NCBI RefSeq assembly: GCF_030271515.1
Contig: NZ_JASCXI010000004.1
Coordinates: forward strand, 558,001-622,000
Direction: 5' to 3'
DNA length: 64,000 nucleotides
Source: Erythrobacter oryzae
GTDB lineage: Bacteria; Pseudomonadota; Alphaproteobacteria; Sphingomonadales; Sphingomonadaceae
Positions within the stretch are counted from its first letter, which is position 1. Every line of letters starts with the position of its first letter. The translations under genes and the position numbers were made by a program. Shown piece by piece: positions 41,534 through 50,761 of the stretch. Under the pieces are notes generated by a model. That model was not told the origin of the DNA and made no database searches. It saw only the letters and a list, made by a program, of their open reading frames with translations.

Positions 41534-41608
41534 GGGCGCGTAGCTCAGCGGTAGAGCACACCCTTCACACGGGTGGGGTCACAGGTTCAATCCCTGTCGC
41601 GCCCACCA
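41534..41608 (+). tRNA. tRNA-Val (anticodon CAC)
   Basis: Acceptor stem GGGCGCG/CGCGCCC, discriminator A and encoded CCA at the 3' end. The anticodon stem CACCC/GGGTG flanks loop TTCACAC, giving anticodon CAC. The T-arm carries GGTTCAATCC. 75 nt. Confidence 0.96.
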
Positions 41609-41761
41609 TTTCTGCACAATCCGGTTTCGGCAGGAATGGCGCGGCACGCCGCGGGCGGCCTTGCATCATCCCTCGTCATTCGCCCCTCCCCGCTTGACCG
41701 CGTGCCGGTGTTCGCGGCAAGCGCGTCAATCTTGCTTTTTGCGGCCAAACGGGGACTGATG

Positions 41762-44383
41762 ATGCGCGACGTAATCCGGGGCCTTTGCCTCATGCTCCTC
41801 GCGATGCTTGGCCTCGCCGCGCCCGCCGCCGCGCAGTCCTATGCCGAGGGGCAGTTCGATCCCGCGATCCCGACGCTCACCGCCACAGTCGGCCATGCGC
41901 CGGGCGCGCGGATCACTTCGCCCGACCAGGCCTATGCCTATCTCAAGGCCCTCGCCGCCGCCGCACCCGACCGGACGCGGCTGGTGCAATATGCGACCAG
42001 CTGGGAGGGGCGGCCGCTCTACTACCTCGTGCTCTCCGCGCCCGCCAACATGGCGAGGCTCGAGGCGATTCGCGCCGACATGGCGAACATCGCCGCCGGG
42101 CGCGCGGGCAACGGCACCGCGCTGCCCGTCACGTGGCTCGCCTATGGCGTCCACGGCAACGAGATCTCCTCGACCGACGCCGCGCTGATGACCGCCTATC
42201 ACCTGCTCGCCGCCAAGGGTGACGCGCGCGCGGACAAGATCATGGGCAGCACCATCGTCGTCATCGACCCGATGCAGAACCCCGACGGGCGCGCGCGCTT
42301 CGTGAACAATTTCCTCGCCGCGACCGGCATCGCCCCCGACGCCGACCGGCAGGCGGCCGAGCATGACGAGCCCTGGCCCTCGGGCCGGGTGAACCACTAC
42401 ATGTTCGATTTGAACCGCGACTGGTTCACGCTTTCCCAGCCCGAAACCCGCGGCAAGGTTTCCGCGATCCGGCAGTGGAACCCGGTGGTGGTGGTCGACC
42501 TCCACGAAATGGGCGGGGACGAGACCTACTTCTTCTCGCCCGCCGCCCAGCCCTTCAGCCCCAACCTCACCCCGGCGCAGATCCGCGCCTACGAGCTGAT
42601 CGGCCGCTACAACGCCGCCGCCTTCGACGCGCGCGGCGAGCCCTATTTCACGCGCGAGGTCTATGACCTGTTCTACCCCGGCTACGGCGATACCTGGAAC
42701 GCGCATCAGGGCGCGGTCGGCAGCACTTACGAACAGGGCTCGGCGCGGGGCCTCGTCTTCAAGCGGCGCGACGGGACCGAGCTGACCTATGCCGACGGGA
42801 TCGCCAACCACTTCTCGGCGAGCCTCGCCACGGCGAGTGCAGTAGCCGACAATGCACAGAAGTTCCTGTCAGACTTCGCCGCCTACCGCGCGGGCAATGC
42901 GAGCGGCGCGGCGGGCAAGGGCACCTATGTGATCGACCTCGGCAAGCGGCGCTGGAATGCCGAGCGGCTCGGGCGGCGTCTGGCCGCGCAGGGCATCACC
43001 GTGCTGCGCCGCGAGGGCAGCGCCAGCGCTTGCGGCAAGTCCTATCCCGCAGGCTACCTCGCCGTGCCCCAGGCCCAGCCCGCCGCGCGGCTGATCCGCA
43101 GCCTGCTCGACCGCGACACGCCGCTCCCGCCCGATTTTCTCGCCGAGCAGGAGCGCCGCCGCTCGGTCGATCTGCCGCACGAGCTTTACGACGTGACCGC
43201 CTGGGCGGTGGGGCCGATGGCGGGGGTCGATGTGGCGCTGTGCAATGGCGTGGTCGGCGGCGACGCCATGGCGCCCGACGCGCCGATTGCGCCCAAGGTG
43301 GAGGGCAGCGGGGCCTTCGCCATCGCCGTGCCGTGGACCGACAGCGGGCAGGCGCGGCTTGTCACCCTCGCCCTGCGCGAGGGGATCGAGGGGCGCGTCA
43401 CCGACAAGGCCTTCGCCGCCGGGGGCCGCCAGTTCCCGCGCGGCACCGTGGTCTTCCCGGCAGGCAGCAACACGCCCGAGAAGATGGCCACGCTCGCGGA
43501 TCTGGCCAGACTGGTAGGCGCCGAGACCGTCGCGCTCGAGAGCGGGTGGGTCGATAGCGGGCCCAACCTCGGCAGCGAGCATTTTGTGCGCCTCACCCTG
43601 CCGCGCGTCGCGGTGGCGTGGGACGACGGGATCGACCAGCTTTCGGCCGGCGCGCTGCGCTACGTGCTCGAACAGCGCATCGGCCTGCCCGTGACCCCGA
43701 TCCGCACCTCCCGCCTGGCCCGCGCCGACCTCTCCGATTACGACGTGGTGCTGGTGCCCGAGGGCAACCCTTCCGCCCAGATCGGCGATGGCGGGCAGCG
43801 GAACTTGCGCAGCTTCGTTCAGCGCGGCGGGGTGCTGGTGGCGATCGGCGACAGCCTCGAGACCTTCAGCGGCGGCGACAATCCGCTCCTCGCCGTCAAG
43901 CGCGAGGCGGCGCTGGGCCGCGATCCGGGCGAGGCCGGGGGTGACAAGGGCGATCTCGCCGAAGCGGTCGCAATCACCAGCGACGCCGAATATCGCGAGG
44001 CGATCAAGGACCCGGCGGCGCTCCCCGACACCCTGCCCGGAGCGCTGCTCAACGTGGTGGGCGAGCCTGACCACTTCCTCTCGGCCGGATACGACGACGG
44101 CGCGGTGGTGCTGGCGACGGGGACGCAGATCTTCACCCCGCTGGGCCGCGACAAGGGGGTCAACGCGGTGCGCTTCGCCGCGCCCGGCAATCTCATCGCC
44201 AGCGGCTATGTGTGGGACGAGAACCGGCGGCAGATGGCCTACAAGCCCTACCTGATGGCGCAGCCCACGGGCCGCGGGCTGGTGATCGGCTTTGCCCACG
44301 ATCCCTCGACCCGCGGGTTCCTCGAAGGGCTCGACCTGATGATCGCCAACGCGGTGCTGCTCGCGCCCTCGCGAGTGCGGTGA
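41762..44383 (+). CDS. M14-family zinc metallopeptidase, exported
   Basis: A large secreted peptidase of 873 residues, carboxypeptidase-like. Signal peptide: VIRGLCLMLLAMLGLAAPAA-Q. Zinc ligands are His131 and Glu134 in AYGVHGNEISS and His248 in VVDLHEMGG; DLNRDWF and PMQNPDGR are further M14 motifs. After about residue 400 the protein carries domains without a recognised peptidase motif. A GGGGA element lies close before two adjacent ATGs, 41759 and 41762; the second has better spacing. Reading further upstream would enter tRNA-Val. Confidence 0.87.
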   Translation: MRDVIRGLCLMLLAMLGLAAPAAAQSYAEGQFDPAIPTLTATVGHAPGARITSPDQAYAYLKALAAAAPDRTRLVQYATSWEGRPLYYLVLSAPANMARLEAIRADMANIAAGRAGNGTALPVTWLAYGVHGNEISSTDAALMTAYHLLAAKGDARADKIMGSTIVVIDPMQNPDGRARFVNNFLAATGIAPDADRQAAEHDEPWPSGRVNHYMFDLNRDWFTLSQPETRGKVSAIRQWNPVVVVDLHEMGGDETYFFSPAAQPFSPNLTPAQIRAYELIGRYNAAAFDARGEPYFTREVYDLFYPGYGDTWNAHQGAVGSTYEQGSARGLVFKRRDGTELTYADGIANHFSASLATASAVADNAQKFLSDFAAYRAGNASGAAGKGTYVIDLGKRRWNAERLGRRLAAQGITVLRREGSASACGKSYPAGYLAVPQAQPAARLIRSLLDRDTPLPPDFLAEQERRRSVDLPHELYDVTAWAVGPMAGVDVALCNGVVGGDAMAPDAPIAPKVEGSGAFAIAVPWTDSGQARLVTLALREGIEGRVTDKAFAAGGRQFPRGTVVFPAGSNTPEKMATLADLARLVGAETVALESGWVDSGPNLGSEHFVRLTLPRVAVAWDDGIDQLSAGALRYVLEQRIGLPVTPIRTSRLARADLSDYDVVLVPEGNPSAQIGDGGQRNLRSFVQRGGVLVAIGDSLETFSGGDNPLLAVKREAALGRDPGEAGGDKGDLAEAVAITSDAEYREAIKDPAALPDTLPGALLNVVGEPDHFLSAGYDDGAVVLATGTQIFTPLGRDKGVNAVRFAAPGNLIASGYVWDENRRQMAYKPYLMAQPTGRGLVIGFAHDPSTRGFLEGLDLMIANAVLLAPSRVR

Positions 44384-44399
44384 TACTGTCCTAGCGGAT

Positions 44400-44416
44400 T
44401 GACACGCATTGTGTCA
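44400..44416. promoter_or_regulatory. Operator-like palindrome TGACAC-N5-GTGTCA
   Basis: A perfect inverted repeat of 6-bp arms lies 12 bases before the start codon of the following membrane protein gene (its last A begins an in-frame ATG at 44416). Symmetry and position suit a repressor operator; no cognate regulator is adjacent. Confidence 0.4.
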
Positions 44417-44427
44417 TGCTCGCGGGC

Positions 44428-45162
44428 ATGACGCTGTTCCACGCGCTTGTCGTGCTCCATGTCGCCACCGGCGCGGTGGGGCTGACGGCGTTCTGGGGGC
44501 CGATCGTTACGCGGAAGGGCGCGGCCAATCACCGGAAGTGGGGGCGCGCCGCGTGCTACGGCTTTCTTGGAGCGGGCGCGCTTGCCATCTGCATGGCCCT
44601 GCTGTCGCTCTACGGGAGCGAATACCGCCACCCCGAAATCACCGACCGCACGCTGTTCGACGGGCTGTTCGGGTGGATGATGCTCTACCTCGGGGTGCTG
44701 ACCATCGGCTTCGTCGACTATGGCCTCGGCGTGGTGAAGCATAGCCGCGACCGCCGCGCCCTGCGCAGCGCCCGCTATCAGGCGGTGATCGCGGCGGTGA
44801 TCGCGAGCGGGGCGTGGTGCGGCTATTTCGGTTTTCTGGTCGGCCATCCGCTGATGATGCTGGTCGCCTTTATCGGCATCGTGGCGATGCTGATCCAGCA
44901 GCGCTATATCTGGCGGGCCGAGGACTTCCCGAGGGGCACCCACGTCGGCGAACATTTCCGCGCTCTCATCGGCATGGGCATTTCGGCCTACACCGCCTTC
45001 CTGTCGGTGGGCCTCATCCGCCTCGTGCCCGAGCACGTCTTCAACCCCGCGATCTGGGCCGGGCCGAGCGTCATCGGGGTGAGCCTGATCATCTACTTCA
45101 CCCTCAAGGGCAAGAAGTCCGCCAAGCCTCTGGCTTCAGGGCCGCGCCCACATCCGCAATAG
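44428..45162 (+). CDS. Integral membrane protein of unknown function
   Basis: A 244-residue membrane protein with about seven hydrophobic segments (HALVVLHVATGAVGLTAFW; AACYGFLGAGALAICMALLSL; MMLVAFIGIVAMLIQQ; VIGVSLIIYFTLKG). The HVATG.VGL.AFW...RKG..HHRK-like beginning (VLHVATGAVGLTAFWGPIVT; KGAANHRKWGR) resembles DUF2306-type proteins, but I do not assign a function. ATG 44428 is preferred; an ATG at 44416 is also in frame. The end overlaps the convergent PiuC gene by 27 bases. Confidence 0.7.
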   Translation: MTLFHALVVLHVATGAVGLTAFWGPIVTRKGAANHRKWGRAACYGFLGAGALAICMALLSLYGSEYRHPEITDRTLFDGLFGWMMLYLGVLTIGFVDYGLGVVKHSRDRRALRSARYQAVIAAVIASGAWCGYFGFLVGHPLMMLVAFIGIVAMLIQQRYIWRAEDFPRGTHVGEHFRALIGMGISAYTAFLSVGLIRLVPEHVFNPAIWAGPSVIGVSLIIYFTLKGKKSAKPLASGPRPHPQ

Positions 45163-45813
45163 ATTGGCGATGGTCTTGTCGAGCGTTAGCAGCTCGGGCG
45201 ACTGACTCGGCAGCTGCGGGCGCAGCGTGGCGCGCAGGTTTTCGAGGTCGAACAGCATCTCGCGCTGGGCGTTGTCCGCGATCATGCTCTCGATCCAGCC
45301 GACGCACACGATCCGCGTGCCGCGCGTCACGGGCCGCACCTCGTGGATCGAGCCCGAGGGGTAGAGCACCAGCAGCCCGCTCTCGCCCTTGACCGTCTGC
45401 GTGATCCCGGCGGTGTGGATCTCCAGCTCGCCGCCGTCATAGTCCCCCGGCGGAGTCAGGAACAGCGTGAAGGAGAGGTCGGTCCGCACCCGCCGCTCGC
45501 CCTTGCCCATCAGCGCGTTGTCGACATGCTGGCCGTAGGCCCCGCCAACACCCGTCCGGCTGATCAGCAAGTGCGACAGGCGGCGCGGCTGCGCGGCGGC
45601 GCGGATCACCTGGTTGTCCCACAGGATCCGCGAGATCTCGTCCGTCAGCGAGCGGCCCGCCGTGGAATCCAGCACCGCCTGCTCGTTGCGCTTGACCTCG
45701 CGCGCGACCGAGCCTGCGGTCTCGCGCCCGTCGCGCCATTCGAGCAGCGCGATGCGGTCATTGATGGCGGCGAGGCGATCGGCCTCGGGGATGGCGTGGA
45801 CGGCGAGGATCAT
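45136..45813 (-). CDS. Fe(II)/2-oxoglutarate dioxygenase, PKHD-type hydroxylase (PiuC/YbiX)
   Basis: Cytosolic PKHD-type hydroxylase of 225 residues, a family often linked to iron uptake. The metal triad is His96 and Asp98 in YGQHVDNALM and His157 in SGSIHEVRPV, with the 2-oxoglutarate Arg167 (RGTR). The N-terminal MILAVHAIPEADRLAAINDRI fits the family start, so ATG 45813 is preferred over longer upstream frames. Genes of this family often sit beside TonB receptors, as here (receptor 0.9 kb away), but a regulator gene intervenes. Confidence 0.86.
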   Translation of the reverse strand: MILAVHAIPEADRLAAINDRIALLEWRDGRETAGSVAREVKRNEQAVLDSTAGRSLTDEISRILWDNQVIRAAAQPRRLSHLLISRTGVGGAYGQHVDNALMGKGERRVRTDLSFTLFLTPPGDYDGGELEIHTAGITQTVKGESGLLVLYPSGSIHEVRPVTRGTRIVCVGWIESMIADNAQREMLFDLENLRATLRPQLPSQSPELLTLDKTIANLLRMWARP

Positions 45814-45952
45814 GGGCAGCAGGCCTACCCCCGCGCACCCTGCGAGGGCAAGCAAGTTGACATAGTGCATGCAGTGGCTGCTCGGCGAGCGGGTATGAAC
45901 CAACCTTCAGAGATGCGTTTGCGTCGCATTAGCAAGCCTCGCTCGGCTGACG

Positions 45953-46597
45953 TCAGCGCCGCAGCAGGCCTTCTGCCAGCAGCCGGTTGACCCCCGCCGC
46001 GACCGCATCGGGCGACAGCTCCTTGCTATCCGCCCACACGACATAGCGCAGGCCGACAAACACGTTCATCCCCATCATCGCCCAGGCCTCGAGCTCGCCC
46101 AGCCCGTCGCGGAATTCGCCCGCCGCTGCCCCTGCGCGCAAGCGGTCGGCGATGCGCGCGGCGATGGTCTCGTAGTGCGCGCGGTAGCTCGCCGGATCGA
46201 CGAACTCCGCCTCGTCGATGATGCGGTAGATTTCCTTGTGCTCGGCCGCAAAGCGCAGGAACGCCGCCAGCGCCGCGCGTTCGATCTCGAGCGCGCCCAT
46301 GCCTTCGCTGAGCGCCGAGCGCGCAGAGGTGCGCACCTTCTCGCTCATGTCGGCGACCAGCGCGCGGAACAGCGCGTCCTTGCTGTCGAAATAGGTGTAG
46401 AAGCTGCCCAGCGCCATCCCGGCGCGGCGGGTGATCGAGCTGACCGAGGCCTCGTGAAAGCCCTTCTCGCCGAATTCCTCGGCCGCTGCGTCGAGCAGCT
46501 TGCGCAAGGTCCGCCGCCCGCGCTCGGTGCGCGGGGTCTTGGCGTCGACCGCCGCATCCCCGGCGAGCGTCGCCACGCTTTGCGAAGTGTTGCCCAT
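45953..46597 (-). CDS. TetR family transcriptional regulator
   Basis: A 214-residue TetR/AcrR repressor. The helix-turn-helix is at about residues 28-70: RTLRKLLDAAAEEFGEKGFHEASVSSITRRAGMALGSFYTYFDSKDALF, in the usual order. The C-terminal ligand domain is unclassified. ATG at 46597. It is divergent from a TonB receptor gene with a 122-base spacer that contains an inverted repeat; repression of that receptor, and of itself, is the simplest inference. Confidence 0.9.
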   Translation of the reverse strand: MGNTSQSVATLAGDAAVDAKTPRTERGRRTLRKLLDAAAEEFGEKGFHEASVSSITRRAGMALGSFYTYFDSKDALFRALVADMSEKVRTSARSALSEGMGALEIERAALAAFLRFAAEHKEIYRIIDEAEFVDPASYRAHYETIAARIADRLRAGAAAGEFRDGLGELEAWAMMGMNVFVGLRYVVWADSKELSPDAVAAGVNRLLAEGLLRR

Positions 46598-46654
46598 CTG
46601 CCTCTCCCTCGGCGCTTTCGGTAGGCCGCGCAAGGGGTCTGCACAAGTCTAAAC

Positions 46655-46677
46655 TTGAAAGGTGGTTCAACTTTCAA
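46655..46677. promoter_or_regulatory. Inverted repeat between tetR and TonB receptor (operator candidate)
   Basis: TTGAAAG at 46655-46661 and CTTTCAA at 46671-46677 form perfect 7-bp arms around a 9-base spacer; a nested TTGAA-N6-TTCAA pair also exists. It lies between divergent genes, in the expected operator position for the TetR regulator. Confidence 0.55.
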
Positions 46678-46719
46678 TAAGTATCCCTTCATAAGAGGGC
46701 CAGGAGAGGAAACTACCCT

Positions 46720-49050
46720 ATGAAAAAGACGCTTTGCACCCGCGCGCTGCTGCTTGCCGGCGCCGCAGGACTTGCCGCCTATGCCGCGCCCGCGATGGCG
46801 CAGGATGCCGCCGCCGAAGTCGCCGACGAGATGGCCGCTGCCGCCGCCGAAGAAGACGGCGTGATCTACGTCACCGCCCGCCGCCGCGAGGAAAAGCTGA
46901 TCGACGTGCCGCTGTCCGTCACCGCGATCTCGGGCGAGACGCTCGCCAAGCAGGGCGTGCAGGATATCGTCGCGGTCGCCCAGCAGGTGCCCAACATCAC
47001 GCTCGAAGTGAGCCGCGGCACCAACACCACCCTCACCGCCTTCATCCGCGGCGTCGGCCAGCAGGACCCGGTCGCGGGCTTCGAGGCGGGCGTCGGGCTC
47101 TATGTCGACGACGTCTACCTGAACCGCCCGCAGGCCGCGGTGCTCGATGTCTACGACGTCGAGCGCATCGAAGTGCTGCGCGGGCCGCAGGGCACGCTCT
47201 ACGGGCGCAACACCATCGGCGGCGCGATCAAGTATGTCACCGCCGAACTGCCCGACGACCTCAGCCTCAAGGTCCGCGGCACCTACGGCTCCTACGACCA
47301 GGCCGACCTGATCGTCACCGCCTCGACCCCGATCGGCGACAGCCTCAAGATCGGTGCGAGCGGCGCGCGGCTGTCGCGCGGGGGCTTCGGCCAGAACCTC
47401 ACGCTCGGCACCGAGAACTACAACAAGGACGTCTGGGCCGCGCGCGGCACGATCGAATTCGAGAGCGGCATCGTCAAGGCGCGGCTCTCGGGCGACTACG
47501 TCAAGGACAACTCCGAAGCCCGCCAGGGCCACCGCTTCATCCCCGGCCTCCTCAGCGGCGCGCCGGTGCTCGATGACGTGTTCGACACCCGCGCCGGGCT
47601 CAACATCGTCGAGCAGGAGGTCGAGGCCTATGGCGGCGCATTGAACATCGCGATCGAGCTCTCCGACACGCTGACCTTCAAGTCGATCACCGGCTACCGC
47701 GAGGACGCCTCCACCACCCCGATCGACTTCGACAGCCTTCCCGCGGTCGATCTCGACGTGCCGGCGATCTACGAGAACGACCAGTTCAGCCAGGAACTCC
47801 AGCTGCTCTACGAAGGCGACAAGCTGTCGGGCGTGCTCGGCTTCTACTATCTCGACGCCAACGCCTTCACCGCCTTCGACGTGGCGCTGTTCACCACCAT
47901 CCCCGGCCTCACCGCGCAGACGCTGGGCGATGTCGATACCGAGACCTGGTCGGTGTTCGGCGACTTCACCTACGACCTCTCCGACACGCTCAGCGTCTCG
48001 GTCGGCGGGCGCTACACCAACGACAAGCGCACCAGCCTGGTGCTGCGCCGCACCTTCCTCGGCGGGTTCTCGAACCTGTTCGGTGGCACCGGAGCGGTGA
48101 TCGCCACCACCAGCAACTTCACCGGCAGCGCCACCTTCGAGGACTTCAACCCGCGCGCCTCGATCAGCTGGCAGCCGACGCCGGACCACAACCTCTATTT
48201 CACCTATTCGCAGGGCTTCAAGGGCGGCGGCTTCGACCCGCGCGGCCAGACCACCGCGTGCCGCAACCCCACCGGCGGCGCGTGCAATGCCCAGCAGGTG
48301 TACGACTTCCTCGCCTTCGACCCCGAAACGGTCGACAGCTACGAAGTGGGCTACAAGGCCTCGCTGCTCGACAACCGCGTCAACATCAGCATCGCGGGCT
48401 TCCTCGGGCAGTACAAGGACGTTCAGATCCCCGGCTCGGTCGGCTTCGATGCCAATGGCGACGGGGTGAACGAGAGCTTCATCGGCATCACCTCCAACGC
48501 CGCGAGCGCCGACGTCAACGGGATCGAATTCGAAGGCAATGCGCTGGTCGGCCGCGACTTCGCGGGCGAGGGCAGCCGCTTCACGGTGAACTGGTCGCTC
48601 GGCATCATCGATGCCAAGTTCAACACCTTCATCGACGCCTTCGGCCGCGATGTCGCCGACCAGCGGGTTTTCCAGAACACCCCCGACGTCACCGCGCACA
48701 TGGGCTTCGACATGGGTCTGCCGATGGCGGGCGGGATCGTCGACTTCATCGGCATCGCCTCGCTGCGCTCCGACGCGAGCCAGTTCGAGGTGCCCAACCC
48801 CTTCCTCGACCAGGACGGCTTCGTGCTGGTCGATGCGAGCATCGTCTACACCTCGGACGACGGGCGCTACAGCCTCGGCGTCCATGGCAAGAACCTGTTC
48901 GACAAGGAGTATATCGTCGCCGGTTACAACTTCGTCGCGGGCGGCGTGGGCGGTGCGCCCTTCGTGCCCACGCTCGGGCGCGAGGGCACGCTGACCGGCT
49001 TCTACGGCGATCCGCGCCGGGTGTTCGTGACGGCTCAGGTCAACTTCTGA
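46720..49050 (+). CDS. TonB-dependent outer-membrane receptor
   Basis: A 776-residue outer-membrane transporter that uses TonB energy to import a large or scarce substrate. Signal peptide: ALLLAGAAGLAAYAAPAMA-Q. A likely TonB box is DGVIYVTA near residue 47, followed by a plug domain (VPLSVTAISGETLAKQGVQD, RGPQGTLYGRNTIGGAIKYVT) and a 22-strand barrel ending in NF. The plug opening PLSVTAIS..TL is the common sphingomonad type whose members transport iron complexes or aromatic and terpenoid compounds. Substrate is not evident. ATG at 46720 with AGGAGAGG upstream; likely controlled by the adjacent TetR. Confidence 0.94.
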   Translation: MKKTLCTRALLLAGAAGLAAYAAPAMAQDAAAEVADEMAAAAAEEDGVIYVTARRREEKLIDVPLSVTAISGETLAKQGVQDIVAVAQQVPNITLEVSRGTNTTLTAFIRGVGQQDPVAGFEAGVGLYVDDVYLNRPQAAVLDVYDVERIEVLRGPQGTLYGRNTIGGAIKYVTAELPDDLSLKVRGTYGSYDQADLIVTASTPIGDSLKIGASGARLSRGGFGQNLTLGTENYNKDVWAARGTIEFESGIVKARLSGDYVKDNSEARQGHRFIPGLLSGAPVLDDVFDTRAGLNIVEQEVEAYGGALNIAIELSDTLTFKSITGYREDASTTPIDFDSLPAVDLDVPAIYENDQFSQELQLLYEGDKLSGVLGFYYLDANAFTAFDVALFTTIPGLTAQTLGDVDTETWSVFGDFTYDLSDTLSVSVGGRYTNDKRTSLVLRRTFLGGFSNLFGGTGAVIATTSNFTGSATFEDFNPRASISWQPTPDHNLYFTYSQGFKGGGFDPRGQTTACRNPTGGACNAQQVYDFLAFDPETVDSYEVGYKASLLDNRVNISIAGFLGQYKDVQIPGSVGFDANGDGVNESFIGITSNAASADVNGIEFEGNALVGRDFAGEGSRFTVNWSLGIIDAKFNTFIDAFGRDVADQRVFQNTPDVTAHMGFDMGLPMAGGIVDFIGIASLRSDASQFEVPNPFLDQDGFVLVDASIVYTSDDGRYSLGVHGKNLFDKEYIVAGYNFVAGGVGGAPFVPTLGREGTLTGFYGDPRRVFVTAQVNF

Positions 49051-49111
49051 GCCCCATCTCTCCCCGAGGGGGCGGCGGCCTCTCTTCAGCCACCGCCGCC
49101 CCTCTCACCTC

Positions 49112-49351
49112 TTACTGCTGGACGGGAGCAGAGGGCGGAGCGGGCCGCGGGGCCTGCTCCGCCTTTTCCTTGTCGAGCCAGCGCTTGGCGACATAGCCGC
49201 CGACGCCCAGCGCCACCATCGCCGGCAGGCTGATGCGCGAGAGCACGAAGGGCACCGCCGCCCCCAGCGCCGCGCCGGTGGCGCCGCCCACGGCGGGCGA
49301 GTTCTTGGCAAGCTTGGCACCGATCGCGGCGCCGATGATCTTCTTGAGCAT
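49112..49351 (-). CDS. Small glycine/alanine-rich membrane-associated protein
   Basis: A 79-residue protein with glycine-zipper-like repeats (GAAIGAKLAK, GGATGAALGAAVPFVL, ALGVGGYVAKRWL) and a short proline-rich tail. The hydrophobic part could span a membrane. ATG at 49351 preceded by GGAGAA. No function is assigned. Confidence 0.6.
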   Translation of the reverse strand: MLKKIIGAAIGAKLAKNSPAVGGATGAALGAAVPFVLSRISLPAMVALGVGGYVAKRWLDKEKAEQAPRPAPPSAPVQQ

Positions 49352-49477
49352 GGCTTTGTTCTCCTTGCCCTTGCTTACCGGCGAAGAGGCTTGCAGGTTC
49401 CATCCCAGGGCGCAGGGCGTGGGCGGCCCGCCCTTCCCCCTTTCCTTGGGCAGCCCGAGCGGGCATAGGCGCGGGCC

Positions 49478-50761
49478 ATGCACGACATTCGCCTTATCCG
49501 GGAAAATCCCGAAGCTTTCGACGCCGGCCTCGCCCGCCGCGGCTTGCCCGCGCAGGCCGCATCGCTGATTGCCCTCGACGAGGAACGCCGCGCCGCGGTG
49601 ACCGAAGTGCAGGTCGCACAGTCGCGCCGCAACGAGGCATCGAAGCTGATCGGCGCGGCGATGGCCAAGGGCGACCGCGAAGGTGCCGAAGCGATCAAGG
49701 CCGAGGTCGCCGCATTGAAGGACGCGATGCCCGCGATGGAAGCCCGCGCCGAGGAGCTGGCGGGCCAGCTCAAGGCGGCGCTCGAAATCATCCCCAACCT
49801 CCCCGGCGCCGATGTGCCCGACGGCGCAAGCGAGGAAGACAACCGGGTCGAAAGCGAGTGGGGCGAGAAGCGCGCCTTCGACTTCGAGCCGCGCGAACAC
49901 GCCGACATCGCCCCCGCCCTCGGCATGGATTTCGAGACTGGCGCAAGGCTATCCGGCGCGCGCTTCACCTTCCTGCGCGGCGGGATGGCGAGGCTCCACC
50001 GCGCGCTCGGCCAGTTCATGCTCGACGTCCAGACCGGCGAGCACGGCTATGCCGAATGCAACCCGCCCGTACTGGTGGGCGACGATGCCATGTATGGCAC
50101 CGACAAGCTGCCCAAGTTCGCCGAGGACAGCTTCAACACCACCAACGGCCGCTGGCTCATCCCCACCAGCGAAGTCTCCCTCACCGCCAGCGTCATGGGC
50201 GAGCTGCTCGACGAGGCCGCGCTCCCGATGCGTCTCACCGCGCTCACCCTGTGCTTCCGCTCCGAGGCCGGGGCGGCGGGACGCGACACTCGCGGGTTCA
50301 TCCGCCAGCACCAGTTCGAGAAGTGCGAGCTCGTCTCCATCGTGCGCCCCGAAGACTCCGAGGCCGAACACCAGCGCATGGTCCGCGCCGCCGAGACCAT
50401 TCTCGAGCGCCTCGCCCTGCCCTACCGCAAGCTGCTGCTGTGCACCGGCGACATGGGGTTCGGCGCGCGCAAGACCTATGACCTCGAAGTCTGGCTCCCC
50501 GGCCAGGGTGCCTTCCGCGAGATCAGCTCGTGCTCGAACACCGGCGACTTCCAGGCCCGCCGCATGAACACCCGCTACCGCGTCGCGGGCGAGCAGAAGA
50601 AGACCGAGTTCGTCCACACCCTCAACGGCTCCGGCCTCGCGGTCGGGCGCACGCTGGTCGCGGTGATCGAGAATTATCAAAATGCCGATGGCAGCGTGAC
50701 TGTGCCCGAGGCCCTGCTGCCCTACATGGGCGGCGTCACCCGACTGGAACCCGCCAACTGA
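49478..50761 (+). CDS. serS: Seryl-tRNA synthetase
   Basis: Class II aminoacyl-tRNA synthetase that charges tRNA-Ser (and tRNA-Sec where present). The N-terminal coiled-coil arm runs through about residues 30-100 ([20 protein letters not shown]). Motif 2 is in [27 protein letters not shown] and motif 3 in [20 protein letters not shown]. 427 residues. ATG at 49478. Its TGA overlaps the surE ATG by one base. Confidence 0.96.
   Translation: MHDIRLIRENPEAFDAGLARRGLPAQAASLIALDEERRAAVTEVQVAQSRRNEASKLIGAAMAKGDREGAEAIKAEVAALKDAMPAMEARAEELAGQLKAALEIIPNLPGADVPDGASEEDNRVESEWGEKRAFDFEPREHADIAPALGMDFETGARLSGARFTFLRGGMARLHRALGQFMLDVQTGEHGYAECNPPVLVGDDAMYGTDKLPKFAEDSFNTTNGRWLIPTSEVSLTASVMGELLDEAALPMRLTALTLCFRSEAGAAGRDTRGFIRQHQFEKCELVSIVRPEDSEAEHQRMVRAAETILERLALPYRKLLLCTGDMGFGARKTYDLEVWLPGQGAFREISSCSNTGDFQARRMNTRYRVAGEQKKTEFVHTLNGSGLAVGRTLVAVIENYQNADGSVTVPEALLPYMGGVTRLEPAN

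Noticed and set aside
41573..41758. Extended start of the M14 peptidase.
   Set aside because: It would read through tRNA-Val and bury the signal peptide behind about 60 residues without family similarity.
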